64,000 nucleotides of DNA from Muscardinus avellanarius (GCA_963383645.1 OY726559.1:115936441-116000440); one strand, 5' to 3'; counted from the first letter of the stretch, positions 1 to 12,024 are shown. A program made the numbers and translations. The notes: generated from the letters alone by a model not told the origin.

Positions 1-49
1 GACCAGGAGGGGGCGGAGCAACGCAAGAAAGCAGAGGAACGCAAGAAAG

Positions 50-258
50 TGCCGCAGGCTTGTGATCCCAGTATTCGGGAGGCTGAGACAGGAGGGTCAC
101 AGTTTGAGGACAGTCTCAGCTACTTAGTGAGGTCCTTTGCGACTCAGTGAGACCCTGTTTCAAATTAAAGAATAAAAAATAGGGCTGAGGGTGTGGCTTG
201 GAGGTAAAAATGCTCCTGGGTTCCATTCCCAGTACTGCAAAAAAAAAAAAAAAAAAAA
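50..258 (+). mobile_element. SINE type A (B1-dID/MEN-like), A-rich tail
   Basis: Left half GAGGCTGAGACAGGAGG and CCCTGTTTCAA, right half GGGCTGAGGGTGTGGCTTGGAGG and TCCATTCCCAGTACTGC, then poly-A. This is the typical dimeric layout used below to define type A. Confidence 0.85.
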
Positions 259-285
259 GAAAAGAAAAAAGAAGAAAGAAAGCAG

Positions 286-1117
286 AGGACAGACAGAATC
301 AGCAGCAGGCCACTACGGACAGGGAATGAGTGAGTGAGGGAAGCTTAGGGAGGAGAGGAGGAGCTGAGGGGCCACGTCCAGCCCGCAGCCTCCCTTGGAG
401 GCGCTGCCAGAACTGGTGAGTGGCAGATGGGGCTGTTCCTGGGACTTGGCCCAGGCTCCTGGGGTATCACCCTGCACCCTCCCTCAATAATTAGGAAGAC
501 TTGGGGGGAAACTGAGCCTCATCAGCTGCCTCTTGAGAGGTGTAATTGCTCTTAACAATAGCTAGGAAGATGGCAGCAGAGGCCATGGTGTGCGGTGAGG
601 CTGTCCGGGTAAAATATCTGATCCCGGAAGAGATGGTTTTACCAACTTGTACCAATTGCCGACGGGTCCCTGGCTCGCTTGCGAATCGGCCCTTTCCAGA
701 CTTTACCTGTTCTCAACTCTTGTGGCCACCTGGTTCTAGAACTCGGTCCCCACCTTCCCTTCCCCGCTCACTCACAGCTAGGTCGTTGTGCTGAGAGTCG
801 GGGTGAACCCAGGCCTCTGGGCCCCCGAGGGCCAAGGTGCTGGTCTAGCCTTCCAGGCTGGCAGAGAGCGCCAGCCCCTGGCTCACGAGGCCCAGATGGA
901 GGAGAGCCCTGCTTCTTCGGCCATGCAACTCTGGTCTGATGAAGAAGAGGGTCCAGAGACAGAGAAGACCTCAATTCAAGGCCAGGCCAAGTGACCCTCC
1001 AACTGGACCTAGCATGGATGCAGTGCGGGCAGGAAAATCGCTCTCTCCTTGTGGGGCGGGCTGAGGGAAGCGATAGTCCCAGCCTGCTGTTGGCCACCAC
1101 CCCACATTTGCTATTTG
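286..1117. other. Non-repetitive intergenic DNA, no gene seen
   Basis: GC-moderate sequence. The short overlapping ORFs on both strands (up to 129 codons) show no family motif, splice context or polyA support. Confidence 0.6.
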
Positions 1118-1301
1118 ATTTTTTATTTTTTATATTGGGGATGGAACCCAGGGGCATTCTAGCTCTGAGCTATACCCCCGACCCTATTTTTATTCTTTAT
1201 TTTGAAACAGGGTCTCACTGAGTTACAAGGGCCTCACTAAGTAGCTGAGGCTGGCCTCGAACCGTGATGCACCATGCCCGGCTATCCTCCAGTCTTTTAA
1301 A

Positions 1302-1347
<46 letters not shown>

Positions 1348-2090
1348 TTGCGGTGCTGGGGATGGAACCCAGGGCCATGCTACCTCTAAGCTATAACCCC
1401 AACTCGATTTTTATTCTTTATTTTGAAACAGGGCCTCACTGAGTTGCAAAGGGCCTAAGTAGTAGCTGAGGCTGTCCATGAACAGTGATCCTTCCTGTCT
1501 CAGCCTCCCAAATGTTGGGATTATAAGCATGTGCCATCACACCTGGCTTTATTTTCTATTTTTGAAACAGGATCTTTTTTTTGGGGGGCGGGGTTCCTGG
1601 GGATGGAATCCAGGGAAATTTGACCTCTAAGCTACACCCCCAGCCCTATTTTGTATTTTTTTTTTTTTTTTTGCAGGTCCGGGATGGAACCCAGGGGTAT
1701 TCAACCTCCAAGCTACACCCCCAGGCCTATATTTTATTTTTTTCTTTTATTTATTTATTTTATTTTTTTGCAGGTTTGGGGATGGAACCCAGGGGCATTC
1801 AACCTCCAAGCTACACCCCCTGCCCTATTTTTTTATTTTTTGAGACAGGGTTTCACTAAGTTGAGGAGGGCCTCGCTAAATAGCTGAGGCTGCCTGTGAA
1901 CTGCGATCCTCCTGTCTAAGCCTCCTGAAAGAGGATCTTGTTACATTGCAGAGACTGGCTGGGAACCTGCAATTTTCCTGTCTCAGCCTCCTGAAAGAAG
2001 ATCTTGTTACATTGCAGAGACTGGCTGGGAACCTGCGATTTTCCTGTCTCAGCCTCCCAGTATTGGGATCCCACTGGGATCCCAGGTGTG
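1118..2090 (-). mobile_element. Cluster of four to five type-A SINEs, minus strand
   Basis: Copies start near 1118, 1347, 1580, 1670 and 1767, each recognised by GGGGATGGAACCCAGG and CTACACCCCC. A (ATT)n lies at 1303-1347. A tandem duplication of 66 bases inside the last copy gives 1921-1986 and 1987-2052, differing at few positions. Confidence 0.8.
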
Positions 2091-2792
2091 CGTGGTGGAA
2101 CCTGACTTGCTATTTCATGAAATCCTTTGCACATTGCAAGGAAGGGGCTGAGGCCCCCCAGGGCAGCACAGTCACTGGCCAGCGCTAGCAGATCAAGTTA
2201 GGGGCTGGCTGCTCCTGAGGCAGAGATGTCCATGGAGTACCAGGGGTCCCGGAGTCCTAGTGAGTCCTGGCAAGAGCCCAGGGCTGGTGTATGGGAAGAC
2301 AGGAGGGTCAAAAAGCCTAAGCCTGGTGACCTGTCAGCGGCTGGAACAGCTGAAGTCCTTTTCCTGCTTCTCAGGTTTTTCTAGTAGGCTGGCTTGGGGT
2401 GGGGTGGGAAGGAAGGGGAGAAAGAGGTCAGAGGGCCGCGGGGAGCAGGGGAGCCCCAGCTTCCTTCGCGGGCAAGTCTTGTGTGCCGGGCTCCTGCCTC
2501 TCCCTACACTGTCTCCCCTTGCACATCCGGGGGAAGCCTCTGACCCTGAGAACCCCCGTGGAGAATGTTTCTGCTGGAGGGGCTGAACCACCACCCCACT
2601 GTCAAGGTCAGCCTTCAACCTGCAGAGAATAAAACAGACTCAGGCAGGGCCCAGGGGCTGGGGAAGGCCTCCCCCTCTGCCCGGATTCTCCCCTGTGCCC
2701 AGGAGCCCCTCCTCCCCGCTCTAAATGCCTTCCCCCACTTGCTACCCGGCTGATGTGTCTATTTTTTTCAAGTGTGTTTAACTGAGAAATTC

Positions 2793-2794
<2 letters not shown>

Positions 2795-2842
<48 letters not shown>
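2795..2842. repeat. (GT)n microsatellite
   Basis: About 24 uninterrupted GT units. Confidence 0.95.
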
Positions 2843-2844
<2 letters not shown>

Positions 2845-3096
2845 GTGTCCTAGGCTCTGAGGGTGCAGCAGTAAACCAAACAGCCAAAAATCCCTGCCTG
2901 CGGACGCCCTCATTCCCATCTGGGAGGTGGGCGTTAAAAAGATTAACAGGAACCGGAAATATAGTGAGTTTGATGTTCACCCTCCATCAAAAAATATGGC
3001 AAGAAAGAGGTTTACGGAGTGCTGGAGGAAGGAGAGATCCTTGATTTTGAAGGGGGTAGTCGGAGAAGGCCTCACAGCCAGAGACTGAAAGGATTC

Positions 3097-3715
3097 CTGG
3101 GCACGGTGGCACATGCCTGGAATTCCAGCGCTCAGGAGTCACAGGCAGGAAGATCGCAAGTTCGAGGCCAGCCTGGGCAACTGAGTGAGATCCTGTCTCA
3201 AAATAAAATTTAAAGCTAGGCGTGGTGGTGTACGCTTTTGATCCCAGTACTTGGGAGGCTGAGACAGGAGGATCACAGTTCGTAGACAGCCTCAGCTACT
3301 TAGTGAGGCCCTTTGCAACTCAGTGAGACCCTGTTTCAAAAGAAAGAATAAAAAATAGGGCTGGGGATGTAGCTCGGAGGTCCAATGCCCCTGGGTTCCA
3401 TCCCCAGTACTACAAAAAATAAAATAAAATAAAAATAATAATAAAATTTTAAAGGGCTGGAGGTAATTCAGTAGGAAAGTGTTCTTGGGTTCCATCCCTA
3501 GTAAAACACAAACACACACACACACCCTAAAGAGAAGCCCAGTGAAGTGGTGCATGCCTGTAATCCCAATACTTAGGAGACTGAGACAGGAGGATCACAG
3601 GTTCAAGGTCAGCCTCAGCAACACACACACAGAGGGGGGGGCCTGTTTCAAAATAAAAAGGACTAGGGGTGTAACTTGAAGGTGGAATGCTCCTGGGTTC
3701 AATTCCAGTACCAGA
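3097..3715 (+). mobile_element. SINE cluster: B1-like monomer, type A, ID fragment, type A
   Basis: A B1-like monomer without ID half is at 3097-3212. Type-A dimers follow at 3213-3420 and 3536-3715, with an ID half at 3454-3522 between them. All are plus strand. Confidence 0.75.
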
Positions 3716-3739
3716 TTAATTAGTTAATTAATTAACAGA

Positions 3740-4610
3740 AAAAAGAAAAAATCAAATACTATGAACTTGGCATTATTTCACAAAAGAGGAGGAAAGGCAA
3801 ATAAAAAACAGAAAATGAGATTTGGAAAACACATAGCAAAACGATAAGTTTAAACCTCATCATATCAATAATCACATTGAAAATTTGATTTAAATACTCC
3901 AATTAAAAGGCAGAAATTGTCTGATTGAATAAAACGCGATGTGCTGCCTGAAGGGGCCCACTTTGTAAAGACATAAATAAAAGTGAAACGAGGAAAAAGA
4001 AATGTCTTGCTACTACTAATTACAAGAGGTTTCTAAATTGATTTCAAAGAGTTTTCACTTGAGAAAGTCACCAGGGGAAAAGAAGATTATTTTGTAATGA
4101 TAAAGAGACAATTCAGAAAGAGGATATAATCTTAAAAATGTTTCTACTTCTAATAAGAGGACTTTAAAATACAAGAAGCAAAAACTGTTAGAATCTCAAG
4201 AAACAGGAGAATAATTCACAATTATTTTCAGAGATCTCCATGTTATATATGGGCTTGATACTTAAGAAAACAATTTACCATAAAATAATAGCAGGTGTAA
4301 TCAAAGGCTTAAATTACAGTGTCAAATAAATTAAACTAATTGATATTTCTAGAACACTCTACCCAACAACAGACGACACTTTCTTAGTAAGTGCCCATGG
4401 AACCTTCACCAAGAGAGTCTAATCTGAGTCATAAAGCAAATCTCAATTAATTTAAGAGGATTCTAATGTTGCCAAGTATGTTCCTTGACCGCAGAGGAAT
4501 ACGATTAGAAATCAGTAACAGAAAGATCTCTTGAAAAATCTCCTAACATAAAACAAACTTCCAATTAACCCACGGATCGGAGAATAAATCAAAAAGGAAA
4601 TCAGAAAGGC
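3740..4610 (+). mobile_element. Old L1 fragment, ORF2 endonuclease region
   Basis: Stretches such as AATACTCCAATTAAAAGGCAG (3895-3915), ACACTCTACCCAACAACAG (about 4353-4371) and AAGTATGTTCCTTGACC correspond to the endonuclease part of L1 ORF2. Many stops and indels show it is dead and old. Confidence 0.7.
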
Positions 4611-4639
4611 ATTTTCCTCTTAAATCTTTACTCAAGAGA

Positions 4640-4900
4640 GCGTCTGCCCATAGAGAGGTCTGTCCAGCAATATTCATAACAGCTACACGTGTAGCAGCCA
4701 AACACTGGAATGGGCGCAAAGATCCATTATTGGATTAATGTAGAAACAGAATATGGTATAGCCATACAGTGAGAGTGTTGATTACTCAGCGAGGGTGCTT
4801 GCTACTCAGAGTGTTCACTACTCAGCCCTCAAAAAGAATGGACAATTTGCAGCCTGCAACAACCTGTTTGAATCTCAAAATAATTTTGCTGAATGAAATA
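4640..4900 (+). mobile_element. Old L1 fragment, ORF2 C-terminal region
   Basis: ATTCATAACAGC, GGTATAGCCATACAGTG and TTACTCAGC are typical of the end of L1 ORF2. It may be the same insertion as 3740-4610 with the reverse-transcriptase part deleted. An internal three-fold variation of ACTCAG/ACTCAGC occurs at 4780-4826. Confidence 0.6.
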
Positions 4901-6220
4901 GCCAGGCGTGGGTTTGGGCTGGAGAAGCAGGGTTAGTGAGGGGCTTGTTGAGTCCCAGTGAGAGCACCCCATGAATATGGGGGCCCCATCGGGGAGGCCC
5001 AGGCAGGAAGAATATCTGATGTGGCAGAGAACGGGACCTGGGACTCAGGACCCTGGACCCAGGTGCCAGTGCGAGGGGTGAGGCTGGGATCTCCCCAGTC
5101 CCCCTAGCGGGGCACGGTGCTCCGTTTCCCTCTGGCTTCCACTCCCGAGATGGGCAGGGTTCTTTGGTAATTGTATCTATTTCCCGAGACTCCATAGGGA
5201 AAAGGCAGGGGATAAGCAAAAGCTTTTCTTTGCTGTCCTTCCACAGGGCACAAATCCTGCAGCCGAGCTCTGCCAAGGTCTCTTACTACCCGATCACACC
5301 AGGAATCCATGCTCAGTCCCAGCTTGGCCACTGGGCAAAGCTTAGAGTCTGTTGCTGCAGGAAGATGGACGGTCACAGTTCCAGGGGCGCTGGGTACCCA
5401 CTGTCTGTTGTTCCCTGTGCACCGAGGCCTCTCACTGCCCAGGCTGTGCAAAGGCCCAGGGCTTTGACCTGTGCAGCAACCACAAATTCCCCTGGGGTTG
5501 GGAGACCTCAGAGCCTCCTGCCCTCAAGATTTATGACACCCAGCCTCATTTCCCAGGACTACTTTGCCCTGGCACCGCCAGCCACCGGGGAAATGCCTAC
5601 CGTCCTGTCCCACTTTACTTGGAAGTTGACACCCAAGGGATGGGACTTGGTCCTTTTCAAGGTTGGAACACATAAGCCACCGAGGAACACAATCAAAGCC
5701 TCCAGGACCCAGGAAGAGAAATGATGTGCCATGCCCAGTGAGCAGCTGTTGACATTTTGAACATTTAGCAAAAACATTGGAGAAAGGGCTGCCCTCTCAG
5801 AGGCAAAACAAAACAAAACAAAACAAAACAAAACAAAACAAAACCCCATCCAAGTCCAGTGTAATCTTGGTAGGACTGTACCTCCCTTCTCCCGTTAAGT
5901 CCTTTCTCCTGCAATCTAGACAAAATGGACATATTTTGTGTGCCCCCTGCAACATCCCTCTTAGGAAACCTCTATTTTGAAAATTTAAGGAATTAAACAT
6001 CACTCCCATAGTTCCTAGACGCCCCTCAAAGAGAAATTGCAGTTTTGAGCTACCTCGTGTACGTGGTGTTTAAGGGTGCTGGGGAGATCTGCTTTGAAGG
6101 AATAACTTTTTAACACTAAAGCCCCCAAATACACTGCATTCCACATACATGCCATTCTTGAAAATAAAACTAAGCTATAGAGACAGAGATCGATTATTTC
6201 TTTCCTATTTACGTATGATT
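4901..6220. other. Intergenic DNA 3' of SMCP, no gene seen
   Basis: It holds an (AAAAC)n at 5806-5843 and one 186-codon open frame (5164-5724, plus) without recognisable domains. I see no splice or polyA support. Confidence 0.55.
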
Positions 6221-6225
6221 TATTT

Positions 6226-6925
6226 CTTCTTGGTACTGGGGATTGAACCCAGAGACAGTCTACTATGGAACTATACCCCAGCTTTTTTTTTATTTTTTTG
6301 GTTTTTAATTTTAAAACAGGGTCTTGCTAAGTTGCTGAGGACCTTGCTAGGTAGCTGAGGCTGGCCTCAAACCTGCAAATCATCTGTCTCAGCCTCCCAA
6401 GTACTGGGATTATAGGTGTGCGCCCCTGTGCCTGGCTAGATCAGTTGCTGCTTAGGAACTGGCAAGCAGGAAAGGTCTAAGCAAAGACCTATGAAGGGTA
6501 CTGAAAACATTTTTGAGCTGTTAGTTATACATTGAAAAAACAGTAAAATAAAATGTAAGTTTACAGTGAGGTTATATGTCTCTTTTGACTTGCTAGCCTA
6601 GACTAATGGGAGGATGTCTGAAGACACACTTTGGAGGAAAAGAGAGATGTTTCAGAAGAACCACGCACTGAGCCCCTTCCATGTGTCAGACCCCATGGTC
6701 AGTACTTTTTTTTTTTTTGGTGGTTCTGAGGGTGGAACCCAGAGGCTTTTTAACCTCCAGACTATACTCCCAGACCTATTTTATATTTATATTTGGAAAC
6801 AGCGTCTCACTAAGTTGCTGAGAGCCTCACTAAGTAGCTGAGGCTGGCTTCGAGCCTGCGGAATCCTCCTGTTTCAGCCTCCTCCCAAGCGCAGGGATTA
6901 CAAGCGTGTGCCACCATGCCCGGCC
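6226..6925 (-). mobile_element. Two old type-A SINEs, minus strand
   Basis: Copies at 6226-6438 and 6706-6925 with GGGATTGAACCCAG / GGTGGAACCCAG at the ID end and CATGCCCGGCC at the far end. Confidence 0.75.
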
Positions 6926-7453
6926 TGTGGTCAGTACTTTAACTGAGTGATCCCTCTGCTCATAAAAGCCCTTCGAGGTCAGCATGTATCATGAGCTTCA
7001 GTCTAAACAGGAGGGAACAGAAGCTCAGGGGCCGAATGACTTGTTCGAGGGCTGCTGCCCTCTGACCCCAGAGTCAGTGCCCAGGGAGGGCATCACAGCT
7101 GCTGCCAGCTGCGCTTTACTGAGACTTGGGAACTCTGGCCCCAATCTCTGGGCTGGGGTAGTGCCGCCACTTCGGGGACTTGGGTGCCCTTGCTGGGTCT
7201 GGAGTCAACGCTGTTGCCCAAGGACTCACGGGCATTGGAGTTTTAGGTGGCCAGCCCCTCTGCCTGGAACTCGGGGTTCTTGGAGGGCAGGACTCCGTGT
7301 AGAAGCCACGACGGGCCGTTTGCCCTGACTCGGCTCAGCAGGCCTTGCAGCCCGGACTCTAGTTTCCCAGCACCTGCCTATTAGAATGCCTTCTTGGACT
7401 TCGACCCAGACAGCCGAGGTGATTTGAGGCGATGTCTTTGTTGCTCTTGCTCA

Positions 7454-7459
7454 TTTATT
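7454..7459 (-). terminator. SMCP: SMCP polyadenylation signal AATAAA
   Basis: AATAAA on the minus strand, 195 bases past the SMCP stop codon, followed by a TG/T-rich stretch in the sense direction. The mRNA probably ends near 7435. Confidence 0.75.
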
Positions 7460-7653
7460 TTCTGAGTATCTGAACTTCAATCACTAGGAGAGAGGGCTCC
7501 AGTCTTTCGGGTCTTCCATGTCCAGTTGGGGGCCTCCCCAGGGTGGGGGTCTCTGGCCCGGTGGAATGGATGGTCACCGCACACACAGCTTTCTGCACAG
7601 GTCTAGCCTGCCCCGCGGTCGGTCATCCCCCTCGGCTCGGTGATGGCACCGGT

Positions 7654-8049
7654 CTACTTGCTGGGCTTCTTCTGCCCCCAGAAGCCTGACTTGGGTTCAT
7701 TTTTGGGACTCTGGGGCTGCGGCGGGGTCTGAGAGCCCTTCTCCTGGGCCGCAGGCGGTGCGGGCTCGGCCTCGGGTTTTGACTCCGCATTGCAGCACTT
7801 GGCTTGGATGCAGCAGGGGGGCTTCTGCGGACAGCACGGGGACTTGGGGCAGCACGGGGGCTTTGGGGGGCAACAGGGGGGCTTGGGAGGGCAGCAGGGA
7901 GGTTTAGGGGGACAGCAGGGGGGCTTCGAGGGGCAGCATGGGGGCTTCGAGGGGCAGCATGTGGGCTTGGGGGGGCAACACGAGGGCTGTGGGGGGCAGC
8001 ACGAGGGTTTCGGGGGGCAGCACGAGTTGCTTTTTGGTTGGTCACTCAT
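7654..8049 (-). CDS. SMCP: Sperm mitochondria-associated cysteine-rich protein (coding exon)
   Basis: The 131-residue ORF encodes SMCP, a cysteine/proline-rich protein of the outer mitochondrial surface in the sperm midpiece, linked in mouse to sperm motility. Residues 1-9 form a short polar N-terminus. About ten repeats of the type CCPPKPS/CCPPKPP follow (residues 10-78), then CCIQAKCC (79-86), which matches human CCIQARCC. A charged Gln/Pro/Lys tail ends in KKPSK, with SKPEAEP, EKGSQT and SPKNE blocks matching the human tail. The protein is longer than the human 116 residues because of more repeats and an inserted GFWGQKK near the C-terminus. The start is fixed by an intron acceptor 20 bases upstream (AG at 8071-8070). 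An AATAAA lies about 200 bases past the stop. Position beside LCE6A agrees with human synteny. No frameshift or internal stop is present. Confidence 0.95.
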   Translation of the reverse strand: MSDQPKSNSCCPPKPSCCPPQPSCCPPKPTCCPSKPPCCPSKPPCCPPKPPCCPPKPPCCPPKPPCCPKSPCCPQKPPCCIQAKCCNAESKPEAEPAPPAAQEKGSQTPPQPQSPKNEPKSGFWGQKKPSK

Positions 8050-8508
8050 CTTCCTTAGATTTGGAGTTCCTAGAAAAGAATATTCTTATCAGAAGTCAAG
8101 CTGGGGCCTGCTTTCTATTCCTCCTTCCCCGATCCCCAAACACATCCATCTTCCGGGCAATACCTCACCCCTCAGAGGGCACGGTCAGCCCATCGCTCCT
8201 TCCAGAGAAGGGATGGGAAGAACAGGGTAGGCAAGAAACCCGCCCAGGTGTCCTAGCTGATGAGGAACAGTGTGACTTCCCTCGGTCTACCTGTCAGGCA
8301 GCCAAACGTTAACACATGCAAACTTTATCACAGGCAGCGCTCTCACTACGAGCCTGAGAAGTGGTACTTCGAGCCCCTCCTTGATATATAAGGACAACTG
8401 ATGTTCAGAGATCTCCCTCAGTCACTGGGAAGTGGATTGAAGCCATAATTCAATCCAGGTTCCACTGCACTCCAGAGCACGTGCCTGTTCTAGTGTCAAA
8501 GGTGGCAC

Positions 8509-8715
8509 CAGCCAGGCGTGGTGGAGCACACTTGTAATCCCAGCATTTGGGAGGCTGAGACAGGAGGATCGCGGTTCACGGATAGCCTCAGCTACTTAGT
8601 GAGGCCCCTTGCAACTCAGTGAGACCTGTTTTAAAATAAAGAATAAAATAGGGCTGGGGGTGTAGCTCAGAGGTCAAATGCCACTGGGTCCTTAGTACTG
8701 AAAAAAAAAAAAAAG
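8509..8715 (+). mobile_element. SINE type A in the SMCP intron
   Basis: CAGGCGTGGTGGAGCAC, then GAGACAGGAGGATCGCGG, ID half and A tail. Confidence 0.8.
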
Positions 8716-8757
8716 GTAGCAACAGGGAGCTGAGAACAAAGGATTCTTTTTGAGTGT

Positions 8758-9180
8758 GTCTGGTACTGGAGATTGAACCCAGGGGTGTTCTACCTCTGAG
8801 CTATACCCCTGGCCCTGTTTTACTTTAATTAATTAATTAATTAATTTATTGGTGGTACTGGGGTTCCTGGAAACCCTTCTACCTTCGGGCTATAGTCCCA
8901 GACCTATTTTTATACTTTTTTAAAAATTTGGAAACAGGGTCTCTTAAGCCAGCGCAGCTGGCTTCGAACCTGCGTGATCCCCCTGTCTCCACCTCACAAG
9001 CACGGGGATTACAAGCGTGCACCACCACGCCTGGCTTAATTTATTTATTTTTGAAACAGAGTCTAGCTAAATTGCTTAGGGTCCTGCTAAGTTTCTGAGG
9101 CTGGCCTCGAACCTGCGATCCTCCTGTCTCAGCCTCCCAAGAACTGGGAGTATAGGTGTGCGACACCATGACCGGCTGCA
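8758..9180 (-). mobile_element. Type-A SINE interrupted by a type-B SINE
   Basis: A type-A copy (8758-8840 and 9046-9180) is split by a type-B copy at 8851-9035. The insert is flanked by the direct repeat TTAATTTATT at 8841-8850 and 9036-9045, an exact target-site duplication. Type B is recognised by GGGGTTCCTGG, CCAGCGCAGCTGGC and a CCCAAGCGCGGGG-like box (here CACAAGCACGGGG). Confidence 0.85.
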
Positions 9181-9387
9181 ACAGGATTCTTAGAGCAACC
9201 AGCTTGCCTCGCTCCGTGCACTCAGCATGTGAGGGGCCAGCACATGATCGTGAGATGAAACAGAAAGGCCATTTCTCCTGGCATCTCAGGAGTGAGTTCC
9301 AAGCCCAAAACGGTGTAGGTGGCCTCAGACTCTACTGTTCAGCACTTTTATAATTTTCTGAGTTTTCTGGGAGTAAGAAAAAACTAG

Positions 9388-9575
9388 CCGGGCGTGGTGG
9401 CACATGCTTGTAATCTCAGTCTTTGGGAGGCTGAGACAGGAGGATCATGGTTCACAGCCAGCCTCAGCTACTTAGTGAGGCCCTCTGTAACTCAGTGAGA
9501 CCCTATTTCAAAATAAAGAATAAAAAGTAGGGCTGGGGTTGTAGCTCAGAGGTAGAATGCTCCTGGGTTCCCCCA
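9388..9575 (+). mobile_element. SINE type A
   Basis: GCCGGGCGTGGTGGCACATG to CCTGGGTTCCCCC. Confidence 0.8.
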
Positions 9576-9982
9576 CTAAAACAGCCAAGTTCTCCCAGGA
9601 AGGTCCTTGGGCCTGGGCCTCAGCCATGGCCCTGGGGACAACTCCTTTATGGTTTCTGCCCTGTTCTTCCTTTGGGAAGACAAGTTACTACCATGGGCCC
9701 AGAGCGTGACAGAGGGCCAGGAGAGGCCAGGAGTCAGCAGACCAGGGTTGTCATGCAGCCTCAGGGGAGATGTAGGAGGAGGAAGCATGAGCTTGTCCCC
9801 CCATTGGGGGCCCGGCTTGTGAGGTCACCCTCACGTGGGGAGGCGCCCGGCCCATCAGAGCCCTGTCACCAGGTGGAGGAAGGTGGGTGTGTGGCGTGGA
9901 GCGACAATTGTCAAGGTGAGGTGAGCTTTCAACCACTCTCCGTCCAGCCTCTGGCAAAAGTCATGGCCCAAAGAACCGGGTG

Positions 9983-9983
<1 letters not shown>

Positions 9984-10023
<40 letters not shown>
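9984..10023. repeat. (GT)n microsatellite
   Basis: About 20 GT units. Confidence 0.95.
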
Positions 10024-10027
<4 letters not shown>

Positions 10028-10138
10028 TGCACACACCTGTGTCCATGTGTAATCACAGGTACAAGGGAGGAAGAACTTGAGGTTTGGGCTATTTATCTGA
10101 ATCAGGTGGAGATTTTGTGTACCTCCTCATTAGGCTTT

Positions 10139-10326
10139 AAAACTGGAGCCTGAAGCCGGGCGTGGTGGCGCACGCTTGTAATCCCCGCGCTTGGGAGGCG
10201 GAGACAGGAGGATCACGCAGGTTCGAAGCCAGCCGTGCTGGCGTAAGAGACCCTGTTTCAAAAATATAAAATAGGTCTGGGAGTGTAGCCCCGAGGTAGA
10301 GGGGCTTCCAGGAACCCCAGTACCAC

Positions 10327-10368
<42 letters not shown>

Positions 10369-10379
10369 GGAGCCTGAAG
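10139..10379 (+). mobile_element. Young type-B SINE with a 17-base target-site duplication
   Basis: A full type-B element (10156-10328) with about 38 A's follows. AAAACTGGAGCCTGAAG flanks it exactly at 10139-10155 and 10363-10379. CpG-rich box CCCCGCGCTTGGGAGGCGG is intact. Confidence 0.9.
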
Positions 10380-10648
10380 CTGGGCTTGACATTGTAGACT
10401 GTAATCTCAATACTTGGGAGGCTGAGACAGGAGGATTGCAGGTTTGCGGCCAGCCTCAGCTACTTAGCGAGGCCCTCGGCAGCTTAGTGAGACCCTGTTT
10501 CTAAATAAAAAAATAAAAACTAGGACTAGGGGTATAGCTTGGAAGTAGAATGTCCCTGGGTTCCATTCCTAGTACTGCAAAAAAAAAAAAAAAATAGGGC
10601 TGGGGGTGGGCTCAGAGGTAGAACACTCCTGGGTTCAAACCCCAGGAC
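10380..10648 (+). mobile_element. Type-A SINE plus extra ID half
   Basis: Type A at 10380-10597; a separate ID half at 10597-10648. Confidence 0.75.
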
Positions 10649-10659
10649 CTGGAGCCTGA

Positions 10660-11970
10660 GAAGATAGCCTTGGTCTCCTCCCTGACACCTCATCCCATCT
10701 CTGCCATTGGGACTCTGGCTATCCCTGGTCCAAACACTCTACCAGATGCGCAGCAGCCAATACTTTATTCTGTAGATAGGGGGTTTCCTGGGGACACAGA
10801 CTACACCCCTCTTGTCCCACTAAAGTCTTCTGGAGGGCTACCCCAGGGAGACAGCAAGCCCCATCATGGCCCCATCTTTCCCCCGGAAGTGTGCAGGGCT
10901 CTTGGGATCGATAGCTACTGAGGATTACCCGCCAGATGACCTACTTCACCATCAGAACCACCCTGTGACTTTTCAGCAGACCAAGGATGGCGCTGCCCTG
11001 GATCATGGGTGTCAGGCTCTTACACTCAATCCCTTTTCATCTGGGGATTCATCTGAATCCAGTTCGGGCTGGACAAACTGGGTCCCACTGAGTCAGCTGC
11101 AGCTGCCGCCTCCACCCACTGGGGACCGTCAGCCTCACGCCTTTCCCGGGTGCTTGGAGCCCCAGCTTGGGTTTTCTCAGGGGGACAGGACCAAGGGTGT
11201 TACTGTTCCCCTTGTGGCTGTCTGGGGAATAGGTCGGTGGGAACCCCCTTCCTTAGGGGCTTTGATGGTCCTACAGTCCCAGGAGGGAATGAAATTTGGG
11301 AAGGGAAGGGAACCTTGTAAGTCTCCAGCCACTTGGTCTAAACCCTTCACACTTGGGAGACCCTGATTGTGGGGCTGCAGGCAACTGGACCAAGATGAGT
11401 TCTCACCCGGAAGGAGACAGTGACCCTTTTGGGTGGGGTGTTGGCTCTAATTCACTGAGGATTCCACCTCTGCCAGTGATTCCAGGATTTGGTCTGCCCT
11501 CAAGGGAGGGCTTTTGTTTCTGTTCGAATCAGAATGTTCTGGAAGCAGGGCTCCAAGACGCCCCAGCGCCTCCCTCCAGGCCAGATGCCGCCCAGAGAGG
11601 AGGCGGCCCTGGCAGATCTGCCTGAGATGCCCAGACTTGCCTGGGAGGGGACAGGGAGGGGCCGTGGGAGACACAGTGGAGAGAGGAGTAGGGCAGAGAT
11701 GCCCTGGCATAAAAAAGGGAAGAGGAAAGTCAGGGAGGTGCCGGGAGCGGGGTTCAGATCTGCTGGCAGGGTGTGTGTGCGCGTGCACGCATGTAACTTG
11801 TGTGCTTGGCCACATACATTTAGCCAGAGGGATGAGTATGGTGGTGGGGGCCTGTGCAGAGAGCCCTGGGTCCCTCTCTCTCACCTTGATGTCTGAAGCC
11901 ACTTCCTTAGTGGCCAGACCTGAGATCAGGCTCAGAGAAGAGAAGAGAGAGGGAGAGAGCCCTTCTCCAT
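10660..11970. other. Non-repetitive DNA in the SMCP intron, no gene recognised
   Basis: Several overlapping ORFs (up to 199 codons) occur but none has a recognisable domain. A short (GC/GT) run lies at 11770-11795. Confidence 0.5.
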
Positions 11971-11974
11971 TCTC

Positions 11975-12023
11975 CTTCCTTCCTTCCTTCCTTCCTTCCT
12001 TCCTTCCTTCCTTCCTTCCTTCC
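11975..12023. repeat. (TTCC)n microsatellite
   Basis: About 12 units; its translation yields the Glu-Gly-Arg-Lys frames seen on the minus strand. Confidence 0.95.
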
Positions 12024-12024
12024 T

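Noticed and set aside
5164..5724. 186-codon plus-strand ORF
   Set aside because: No domain, no splice or polyA context, low-complexity composition and overlapping frames; treated as chance.
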